Program-made: the position numbers and the translations under genes
Origin: Stachybotrys elegans
Taxonomy: Eukaryota; Ascomycota; Sordariomycetes; Hypocreales; Stachybotryaceae
NCBI GenBank assembly: GCA_020746835.1
Contig: JAGPNK010000002.1
Span: 1,798,001 to 1,862,000 of the forward strand
DNA length: 64,000 nt
Direction of reading: 5' to 3'
The notes under the pieces: generated by a model
Database searches by the model: none
What the model was told of the DNA's origin: nothing
Seen by the model: the letters and a program-made list of their open reading frames with translations, nothing else
Part shown: piece after piece, positions 32,501-42,790 of the stretch
Layout: the number at the start of each line of letters is the position of its first letter
How positions within the stretch are numbered: the stretch's first letter is position 1

Positions 32501-34553
32501 CTTCTGGGCGACCGCAATGTTCTGGTTTGAATCAGCCGCGTGTCACATCTACATCTACTCAATAACACGTCGCCACAAACAAGAGAAAGCCCCAACTGAT
32601 CTGGCTCATCCCAACGGCTAGCCTAAAGGGGGGCGACAAAAAGCAGCACCTCGTCAAAGTGCCACCATGGCTAACATGCCGCCTCGGAGCCTAGACCTCC
32701 CCCTCTTGCAAGGACCGGTGGTGTAATGGTCACACGCAGCAGACGATCTACTCCAATGATGCACAAGCGCTTGCCCGCAGCCCCATGTCTTTGATGAAGT
32801 GTCACAAGAGGTGAGAATGGGGAGAGACAACTCCATTTGTCCTCGGTCTTGGCGATACCGGCTTAGGGGATCTGCGTCTTCCCTGTCGTGTCCGCCTGCT
32901 AATGCAACGGCAGCTCAGCATCACCAGAGAGAGCTGAGCGCCTTGACCAAGGGCCTAAGCGGGAAAAACGCCCCTTGCTTGAGCTGCTTCTACGCCCTAT
33001 GGCACTCGAAGCGTCTTGTTTGGGTTTGCCCTAACCCTCTCTCTCTCTTCTGCGAGCTCCATCACACAGTCGTGATTCTTTCCCAGGTGTTCATTCGCAA
33101 ATGCGACATGATACTACACCTCGCAATTGTGTCACACAAGGGCGCGACATGTCCTCTCCTGGCGACCTGGATTGCCCGACTACGCCCGGAAACAGCCTTC
33201 TTCCCACATCCCAGAGCCCGGGTAGCCAGGCTAGGGATTCATTCATGGCCGAGATATTTGAGGTACTCGCCACCATCTCACTTCTCTCTCGCAGTCGTCG
33301 ACCAACAATGCATGCACGTTACCACCCCCTCCTTGCCAAACTTTACTCTCTGCTTTCAGGACATCCCTCCTCCCTCTATTCATGGAAGCTAGCATAAGCC
33401 CATCATCCCTGAACCAGGTGGGGTGAGCCATCGTGCTATTACACGGCTCGCCGCATGGGGCCATCACACACGTCACGACGCATGGTTTGCCCGACGTGAG
33501 ATTCCCGTGTCCGATGGGTAGAAGAGCCATACCGCCCGTCCGTGAGATCGTGGTGCCACCCTCCTTGCTGCCGTGTTACCCTCACACCCCTCCTCCTCCT
33601 TTCTCCCTCCCCCCTCCCTTGCTTCGCCCCGTCCATGTACAAAGCTCTGCCTCCCTTTGCTTTTTCTTCTTGCTCCTCTCCGTCATAATGTCGCCATCCG
33701 ACCGGATGCCAGAATCTGCCGAGCCCACTGAACGCACAAGCACTCGTGCACGAGGCCTTTGCCCGGGCCAGTAGACCAGATCAGTAGAAATCAGTCTGGT
33801 GCACGCAGACATAGAGAGACAAAGCTTCTCCGTTGTACATCGGGACTTGCATGGGTAAATGAGGAGAAATATGTGGGGAGATCTGGCTGAAGCTTATTGT
33901 CTTGCTTCTATCAATGTCCCGGCCCAGTTAGCAACCAACAGGAGACACTGGGGACTCCCTACCTGGCCACAATCACGAAGTAACCTCAGAAGGCCTATGC
34001 TGCATTGGGTCTGGATGATGCGCACTTTGTTCCTCGATTGGGTTTCAACCTATGGTCTGTCCATTCCTCTCCATCCTGCCCGTGGCAGGCCACCTCCGCC
34101 TCCTCTCATCTTTTGCAAACATATCCCGAGGGTCCGGGGCGAGAACCCTTTCCTATAAAGCCAATCCACATGTGTGACCAAATATATACCGTACCAGTAG
34201 TAAAACGAATGATTATTCCAACGCCTAGGCATGCAGTAGAGCCACCTTTCCAGCCCGAGGTATCCCAGCTTAGTGTGTTAACAGACAAAGAGAACTTGTC
34301 TTCAGCATTTCCGAAGACGACGTGGGTATAGAGTATTGTGATGAGGAAGCGGCGAGCTTGCGGAGGGGGAGGGGTTCAGTCGCCTCTTCGTGCTGCGGGA
34401 GAGAGATCCGAAGCAGTAATTTTCGATCATCATCAGCCCGCCAGCCATGCGAAGATTCACGTGGCTGCGAGAAAAACCGGTACAGGAGTCCACAGGGTAG
34501 TAACAAGAATTCAGTTGCCGTTGCGCTCATGTCGAGCTCGAGGTGACGGTTGG
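29584..34553. other. 5-kb convergent gene-free region gcs1-nsdD
   Basis: Both flanking genes end towards this region, yet it is 5 kb long, unusual for convergent fungal genes. I find no frame with recognisable domains. The longest (minus strand, 30048-30857) is Ser/Pro/His-rich and repeat-driven. The stretch has short G-runs, GGTACC-type palindromes near 31260-31520, and a CT-rich plus-strand block at about 33585-33680. It may hold a noncoding RNA or an unrecognised lineage-specific gene. Confidence 0.55.
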
Positions 34554-36139
34554 TCAGCCTCTCTCCTCGGGCTTGGGGCGAATTGACCGGGCTTCGAGTT
34601 GACGTTTCCTTTCGAGCTTGGCATAGTGGAGACCGCAGGCGTTACAAAGAGTTCGAGCACCGTCAGGACCGCGTCGCCATTCAGGCGTGTCGATCCGGTT
34701 GCAGCTGTGGCATCTCCCCGGAGGGGCAGCTCGCTGCTTCGAAGGTGAGCTTACGCCTATCCAAATAGCATGACTGGGTGAACTTACTCCCCGGCGTTTC
34801 TTGACCTCTGCTGCCATGGGGTATGCAGGTTTGCCGCCTTCTGTGTACATGGTAACGTCGGGATCCTCTTCGTAGGGACCCTTTGGCTTGATTCCTTCGC
34901 GGGCTCTCTCGTTCTGGATCGTCACTACAACGAGCTCCCTCATCTGTTCCAGTGACCGCTTAAGAAGATCGGCGTTGAGGAGCATCTCGGCCATTTCTCG
35001 CTCCGTGGGGAGTCTGTCCGGGCCGTGGTGAGATCCGCCTTGTTGTTCCTGAGCGATTCGACCATACGCCTCTGCAAAGGTGAAGATGGTTCGCGCAGCG
35101 CTCCCGATCTAGGAAAATTCAAATCAGATCAGCCTACCATAATTCGTATCGTTTGTATGCATCTTTACTCACCCTGCTCAGTGAGTCTTGGTAGCCCCAG
35201 CTTTCAATGTGCCTATTGACGGGTGCATCGTATCGGCTGCGAGCGTATTCGGCGTCGTCCGGGTGAACAGGGGGCCCTCGAGGATCATAGTGGGCTTGCA
35301 TGTGGTGAGGAGCATGCCTGGGAGAAATTGGGTAGCCAGCGGGCAGAGGCACCTGGCCAGGTGGAAACTGTCCAGGCCCGTATGGCGCCACGGGAGGCGG
35401 TGGGTGTGAGTAGCCGTTGGCAAGAGGGTGTGGTTCGCCTGGCTTTTGCGATTCCGGTACGTGATGTTGTGGAACCTCGTGCTTGAGAGGTGGGCTGGGG
35501 CGGGCGTCGTTGACAGGCGGAAGCCCTGGCCTTCCATTAAAGGAGCCTCTGGGAGAATCTACAAAGGCCGGAAGGGGTTCCTGTCGAGGAGGATATGGGG
35601 CAGCTGAGTGAATCTGCTGAGGCGAATGCTTGTCCGCGTCAGGATAGTGGCGGGTTACTGCTGGCACATATGGTGAAGGCAGGCTGGAGCCAGGCTGCAT
35701 GCTGGGAGGGCCCGAGGGGGGATACTGGTTTGGCTTCGTTCCTGAAATGACCTCGGAAAGGGGAGGCAGTGACTGGCGGGTGGCCAGGTCGCTACCCTCA
35801 ACGGGCTTCCTTGGCTCATTGGTCGAGATCATGTTGGAGATACTGGGCGCGGGTCCAGAGGGATGCGGCGAGTAGGTAGATTGAGGATGGGGGACAGAGT
35901 ACGAAGATGGAGGATGATAGTGGGCGCCCGGGGCGAGAACAGTCGCAGCGGCCATGGACGGTGCCGGCTGTTCACGGTACGAGTCGCGGTGATGCTGATA
36001 CGGATGGTGGTCTGAAGCCGCAGAAGGATGACTGCTAGGAGAGAAGAAAACTTAGTTTCCCCCCAAGGGAAGAGGATGGGGATTTATAAAATCCGTGGGG
36101 AACGTACCTTTGCTGAGGACCAGGCTCGCCCGGTTCCAT
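34554..36139 (-). CDS. nsdD: GATA zinc-finger transcription factor NsdD / SUB-1 type
   Basis: Four exons on the minus strand, 36139-36108, 36034-35173, 35108-34788 and 34733-34554, give about 464 residues. The finger at 413-438 is CX2CX18CX2C with [25 protein letters not shown], the class IVb form of NsdD-like regulators, and sits at the extreme C-terminus after a basic KKRRG segment. The long N-terminal half is Pro/His/Tyr/Ser-rich and probably disordered. A conserved helical block ([19 protein letters not shown], then [23 protein letters not shown]) precedes the finger. NsdD-like factors control the balance of sexual and asexual development, light responses and secondary metabolism. Introns 1 and 3 both end in NAGNAG tandem acceptors, so isoforms differing by one residue are possible. 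Intron 3 (54 nt) is stop-free and in frame. The finger type and C-terminal location make this call firm. Confidence 0.9.
34734..34787 (-). other. In-frame, stop-free 54-nt intron directly before the GATA finger
   Basis: GTAAGT donor and AAGCAG tandem acceptor. Retention would add 18 residues (rich in Ser, with VSSPS occurring twice) between the basic KKRRG segment and the finger, leaving the frame intact. Splicing joins KKRRG to RAAPPGRC, the arrangement I recall for NsdD proteins. Confidence 0.75.
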
Positions 36140-36529
36140 AGCTGGTCTAGCAGCAAATGAGGACGATCTGGCGTAATCTAGAGCCCAAGATGCATCTGAC
36201 TTGGCGCGATTGGGAGGGACACGAGGCGCCGGGTGGCTGATGGTGTTTGGAGCGGTAAAAGAAGAGCCGTACTAGTTGAGACGGTGTGTATTCGTCGAGA
36301 CGGCACGAGTAGCCTAGTGGGGGGAGGAGAGCGATGGAGGGGGGCGGTGGCACTGGTGAAAAACAGGTGGAAGTGGAAGTGGAAGTGGAAGAGGAACAAG
36401 AAGAAGACGAAGACGAAGTCGTGAGACGGGAGGAGTTTTTGATGACCACCACGTAGCTTAGCGTTTTTTCTCCAGCCGTGGCCTGTCAGTCGTGACCGTC
36501 AGGGCAGGGGGGAGGGATGTATAGGTGTG

Positions 36530-36556
36530 ATGGATGGATGGATGGATGGATGGATG
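36530..36556. repeat. (GGAT)n tetranucleotide microsatellite
   Basis: Six to seven GGAT units, about 400 bp upstream of the nsdD start codon. Confidence 0.9.
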
Positions 36557-36749
36557 CTACATCAAGAGCGAGAAGGAAGACGAGGTAGCCCCCGGAGAAG
36601 GAGGGTAGGGTATATTAGGGTACAACCACGAGATGAGATCTGCGTGCTGGAAAGGCGACGGTCCTCGTGGTGGCGTGGGCGGGAAGTTTTGGAGCACCAC
36701 GAGTAGCGGGAAAAGCTGGACTAAGATGCAAGGCAGGTTTGAGGGAGAA

Positions 36750-36765
36750 GGGGGGGGGGGGGGGG
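36750..36765. repeat. 16-base poly-G run
   Basis: An uninterrupted run of sixteen G about 610 bp upstream of the nsdD start. Confidence 0.9.
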
Positions 36766-39700
36766 TGGCTTTCCGACAAAGCGATACAGCCCTGAGCGCC
36801 GGTACGGGCGTGGATGGACATGCCGGTCCGTTGGAAAGCAGGAGGCGTGTGTGTAGTGGTAGGTACCTCGAGAGCGTACACAGGTACGTAAGTTGGTAAT
36901 AGGCGTGCTTCGGCGTCTTGGGACGGACGGGACCAAGGCCTGAGACCAGATGCTACCAGATACATCCATCCAGCCTAGAAGATAAAATAGGCGTCGAGGT
37001 GGGCCCCCTGAGAGCTCCCCCGAGAGAATCCGTGTCAGTGGATTGCAGCTTGCTTGTGCCAGCTGTTCATGTCTCGCACCTACATCTGGATACATGGTGG
37101 AGGCTAGAGAGAGACGAGACCTTCGATACGCTTGATCCTGAAGTGAGTCGGAAGGAAGCAGTCGACCCGAAAAGGCGTCGGCAAGTGCGTGTGGCAGATT
37201 GGCGGATGCTAGCTGCCAGATGCCAGATGCCAGATGTCAGATAGCAGTAGATAGATGGCGGGTCTCTGATCTGATCTGGTCCTCGCCTCCCCCCTTCTCT
37301 GGCGCTGCTCTCTGATAGGGTTTCGGCGACTGCATGTCTGGTGGCGCAGCTCCAGGCATTTACCTACCTAAGTGCTCATCACCCATCCAACCTTGCGGGC
37401 GGGCAGGCGAGTTACGACGTCAGAATGGTGCAGTTATTGCTCGAGGGTGAGGCGTTGCGGCGGCAGGTCGTTGAGGCTATCTCAACCGTCAGCGGTAGGC
37501 CATGGTCTAACCCAGCGCCCTGAACTCAATCCGAGATATGTCGAGAAGAAGAAAAAGGCAAAGACGGGACAATTGCCCAAGTTTGGGTAAGTAGTCTCAA
37601 ACATGAGAATCAAACACAAACGAGACAGAGGAGAAGTAGCGACCTGGGCTAGAATTGGCAGTAGGGTCTGCCGATGCTGGGGAAGGAGCCAAGAAGCAGC
37701 CAAAACGCAGGAAGGAGCCGCCACAGCAGGGGGAAACATGAGGAGGTATTTAAATTAAATAAGACAAAATAGAATAGAATAAAAATAAATAAAAATACCT
37801 GGCCACAACCTCAAGCAGCGCTATACTTTATGGTGCTTGCTTGCAACCAAGCAACTATGTACATAGGCAGTTTAATGAACAAGTAGACAAAAAGAGGGGG
37901 GGGATCAATGAAACCAGCGGGTATGTTTTCGAGAAAAAGAAGAGCTGCTCCGTCCATGGTAGTGTGTGGCCCCATACCAAGATTTTCAGTGGTAACCAAG
38001 TTGGTTGGCTGGCCGGGCTGGCTGCATCATGAGATCAGCGGAATATGCGCTGGGGCCAGGGCGGCAAGCGGTAACGAGCTACAGGCATGAGGATGGAAAT
38101 CAGGCCATCATGGCGTCGAGCATGTCACTGCGGCGCGGGTACATTCCTTGACCCTCCGCTGAATCGAGTCACGATCAGCCACAACCCAGGCACCCACAGA
38201 ATGGTTGGGTGGGTTGAGTGCGGGTAATTCATGGGCGGATGGTAGATGGGCGATGGAGAAGCACCAGGTATAGGTGGGTATCTCATCCACATGGAGCAGG
38301 GAGGGGGTGTCATTGCAAGGGTATCGTGAGCGACGAGGACAAGCAGGCCCTGAGGTGTTTCGTGATGCCTCAGCAAACAGGTACTCATGCCTCGTGGTTG
38401 CTTTTTGTTTGTATCAGGAGCGAGCAAAGTGAAAAGTGGCAATCTGCTCCGTAGCAAGGTTGGAACAGGCCTCAGAATACGGCGTAAAGCACCAGGACCA
38501 GCCACGCCATCTCACGTCTCGAATGCAGAGCCCATGCGATGCGACCCGGGCAGGCTACGCGTATCGGAGAGAGCGGCTGAAGAAGGCATGCCCAACCATA
38601 TGCACCAGGATGCCAGGGTCTTGTCTGACTGCTCGACAGCGTCAGTCCAAGTACATACACAGCCGCCTAGAGGATACCTGTGAGACGTGTTGGCGTTCAA
38701 AAGAGGACTAGCAGAACATGACTGGCTCATACAGACAACGAGTGGGAAAAGGGGCGCAGGGAGGAAGGACTTGGGGCCTCGGTGCCGGAGCTTTCCCAGG
38801 GACGAGGTTCGCTCCAGGTGAAATCTGGCACATCTCTCTCGCCATCGTAGCGGGGACCACCGGCAGATGCATCCATAGCCTTGGCGTAAACCTACCAGAC
38901 ATGTACCGCCCAGGAATGCTGGTCAGAGTGGTGGGGTGGCTCTAAGCCGACCAAGGGTGGGTGGAGGTTCCGTAGTCAATCTGGTGGTCATCAGGGATAT
39001 GCCTGTTTAGGCAGACGGCAGAAGGGGGGTTTCGATGGATTGATGAGATGAGATGCGAGATGCTGTGGGGGGTGGAGGGGGGGTGGCGTGTCAATAATAG
39101 GGCCACAAACGATGGTGGCCCACAGTGTATGTGCATGCGTGATGTGCTTCTGTGTGGAGGGAGAGATGGTCATGATTGAGCATCGGCATTGTATGCTGGC
39201 AAACTGGCTGGATATGAAGATAGGCGGCTTGGAGGAGACTGGGGGTGGGAGATGTCGATTAGGACACGACACGACTAGGAAACCAGAGCGTCGTCCTTAC
39301 CCTGATGCGGTGACACCCGCCCGTCCCTCCATAAGAACTCATTGGCCTTGTCTGTTCTGTACCGACATCCCACATATGTGGTTTGCAAAGGGCCTGGGCT
39401 CGCGAGGCCTCTTGGGCCCCCCCACGGCAGTATTGCGCGCGAGCCCAGCTTGCTCAAGGAAACAGGCAACGCCTTGCCAGAGATGACATAAAATAAACCC
39501 GAAATAAAAAGGACAAATTCTGGCCCCTGGTGGCCTGGGCCGACCGAAAGACCAGCAGCTCTTAACGTGGTATGTGTTGCACAATAGTGTGCAGGTAGTG
39601 TGCAGTGCAAAGTACATTGATACTTTAGTGCTTCATAAGCATCTGATTCACCGCCTGTGGTTTGTGCTGTTAATAGGAAGTCTTGGCTGGGGATGCTTGT

Positions 39701-42700
39701 CCAGGCCTCCTACTGGATGAGCTGTTTCACGAGCGTGAGCAGAGCGGCGTAAGTCATGCCACGTCCTGCCCGTGCCGTGCCGTGCCATGCCATGGAGTAA
39801 GAGAAAAGGCTGGACGATGAGGACCGGGAATAAAGAAGCTTTCTGCTTCGGTGCGTTTCCGATTCCTGTCCTCGCTTGTCTGTCTGGATTGCAAATGGGC
39901 CATCATTTACCGGTCCGTTGACTCCGCCAGCACCCTTGACAATACGGACGGGCAGCCATAGGTGCCCCAGGACACCCCAATCTCGACGCAGCAGGCGAAA
40001 TCGCTCGATTTGCAAGGGCACCTGGTCTGACCGCCTGCAGCAGCCAGGGATTACGGGCGTGAGCAGCGGGTCCTCGTTCTGCCAAGCGCTCGCTCAGCGG
40101 TTCTTTACGGAATTACCCCCCCAGCATGCTGGCTGCCGGATCACTTCCTCGCCTCATCCTCATCGACACAGCAGATTGGTATGCCAGGGAGGGTTGCATT
40201 GGAGGCTGAACAAGGGGGGGATCCGCGTTTGGACTCACGATTTCCGAGGTGCAAGCCTGCGTGTGTAGTAACGGTGCCCCAGCATCCTGTTGCCTCTCCT
40301 TTGCCAAATGAGAAGCTTCACACAGCACACCCATTGCGACACACGCTCGCTCAGTAAAGCGGCATGGCTGTGAGGCAGAGACGAGGCGGGCCTTGGGTGG
40401 CGGCGGCTGGCCCAGGGCTTCAAACCTCCAAGCCACTGGGCGGGACAGGCCTCGAAGAATCGGGGGTTTGTTGCATCGAACGAGGCCTTGCTCGTAATAC
40501 CCCGTACATAATGATACCCTTATTAGATTGCTCCGCGACAACCGACGGATCTCTCCTAGCTCGTTGCTGCTCCAGTGGATCACCAGCTTTTCTCGTGGCT
40601 GCCGAGCCTTGTTTCGGGACCAGAGTAGACGCATGCCAGGGTGGGTTAAACAGACTGACTGCAACGTGGATGAAGGAGCTATTCGGGCTTTGCAGCAGTC
40701 AGTGCTTGGCTGTCGATAGAAACCCAGCCGTTTGAAGCCAGAGCGCAGGCGTTGTCCTCGGTACTACCGCGTGCTCGGGTGCCTACCTCATGCGCAAGGC
40801 TTGGTCCCCAGGCTCGGGGAGTGAGTGACAAGTGCGTGTGCGTGCGTGTGTGTTTGGGCTAAATGCTGTTGCTTGCTGCTAGTAGGCATCTGGGTTCGTT
40901 CAAAATCGATCGGGGCGGATGGGCTGGACGGAGAGTACCACAGATGGGGATGGAGAACGGGGAGGGGCCTACGTCAGTGAGACGCGGTTCAGCGCATCTC
41001 TCAGGCGGCTACCCCCATAGCACAGTCGCCTAGGCCGAGGCCAAGAGGCACTGCATCGGGGGACCTGTCACTTCCTCCTGCCCTGTAGCCTGCAGGTCGC
41101 CCTCGCCTCGCCCTCACCCTCGTCCTCATCCTCCCTCTAGAACCTAGCAGGTACCCGTCGAGTCCTCTCGTGCTGTTGGATCTGGATGCCTTCGTACTCC
41201 ACGCCACCGGGCCTGTATCATGGTTGACAGTCGTCAGATTGGTACGGGGACCAATGCGCCACCACCTGTCACTAGGTACATACATATCTTGGGTCGAGGG
41301 CGTGGAGCATAAATGAGGAAGCATAGTAGAGGTACTATCATTATGGCATTGACTCGGCTTCGCAAGTCGGTAAGTCATTGATATCGTCTTGCCTGGCTTT
41401 ACAGGCAGCACGTCCTCCTTGACTGCCGTCCCATTCAACTCCCCCCCATGTCCTTTGCCTTTGCCCTTTTTCTCCCCCTTGCTTGGTCTAATCTCGCCCG
41501 CTCCGATCGCTCTTGGTTGCTGTGGGCCATGGGGATACGACCTAAGAGCTGCCTTAGTTGTCAGACAGGACCCCTTTCCCCAATCCCGAATATGTTCCAA
41601 GGCCCTATCACCTTGAGACTATGCCGTCTACGGAGAATACTGCCTTAGGATCGCCTCGACAGATGTATGACTGCCTAGCTTGCGTATTATCGTATTGGAT
41701 AGCGAGTTTCTTGGCGGGATTGGTATGAAGCTTCTTCGCCAGGTCTTGTACTGTTCAAAGATGCTCTCGAGTTGTATGCCTCAGGTCAGAGGCACGTCTG
41801 CGGCTGAAATGCGTCCTCGTCCATACGCACAGCAGCTCTGCTTGAGCGAAAATATCTCCCATCTCCTAGAAAAATCCCGTGGCCTTAATTAGGTGCAGGC
41901 TACAAGGCACCTTGCTCGTATGCCTCTGTGCACTAACATACGGCACCTGTACCCTAGGTACCTGGCAGTCGCTACTAGTAGGTCCTCCAGACCGTTAGCA
42001 AGGTACCTCTTAGTATGTACATAGCAGAAAGGGGGCCACCAGTCGTTCCTTCCATCCTTTCTTCTAGACGGTGTAACAAGGCTAGCCTTATTCCAAGCTC
42101 GTCAAGCGAGACGCACAGATTCACCACTTCAACCTCAACATGACATCTGCGTCCCAAATCCCAACTCCCAAATCCCAGATCGTACATTCACGTTCGGCTC
42201 CTCTCGCATGGCATCTGAAACGTCTGCAGCTCTGGCCTGGGCGCGTGCCCGGCCTATTTCCGCGCCTGGCCCCCGATCATCGGACATGGGGGCCAAATCT
42301 GCTAGCACCGATCTGCTACCCAGCCTTTGGGTCGCATCCTCCTGCTCCCTGCAGATGCAGAAGCGCAACCATGCAGCCATGCCCCAATCTCATTCCCTGT
42401 TCGCCAGCCTGGCCATTATTACATTCACCACCACCACCGCCGCCGCCCACCAGGGAGCCTGTGGAGCCACACACATCGGGCTAATAGAGCAACGGTCGCG
42501 TAAAGGTAAGGTAGAATGGGGACCAGAAGCGAAGGGAGGAGAAGGGAAGACAACGTCATAATAATCCCTCCCTCACAGCCAAGCCAAGACAATCCGCCCG
42601 CAAAAAACGGTGCAATATCTTACCATACCTTGCAACACCCAGACCTTGAGGCCCAGGCGCCTAAATAACCAAATCTCGCCAGGTCGCTTATGCAGCGGGA

Positions 42701-42790
42701 TACTGAGTACGCCGATCATATTTCGCACATGGCACTGCCTAGCAGGCGCCTAGCCAGTCTTGGCTTTATTTGAGCAGCGCATTTTGTTTA

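Larger units (their letters stand above)
36140..42790. other. Gene-free region upstream of nsdD, part 1
   Basis: No supportable gene. The first 300 bp are the nsdD promoter side, CT-rich on the minus strand. Microsatellites are (GGAT)n at 36530-36556 and a 16-G run at 36750-36765. Open frames, including a 199-residue one on the minus strand at 41001-41600, are Arg/Ser/Pro-rich and without domains. GGTACC/CTAGGTACC palindromes cluster at about 41945-42010. A long poly-T/C tract begins near 42789. Confidence 0.55.

Noticed and set aside
32714..32790. tRNA A-box-like TGGTGTAATGG
   Set aside because: No B box (GGTTCGANTCC) downstream and no cloverleaf.
41001..41600. 199-codon minus-strand open frame
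   Set aside because: Arg/Ser/Gly-rich with no domain, no start context and no neighbouring exons; probably chance in GC-rich DNA.
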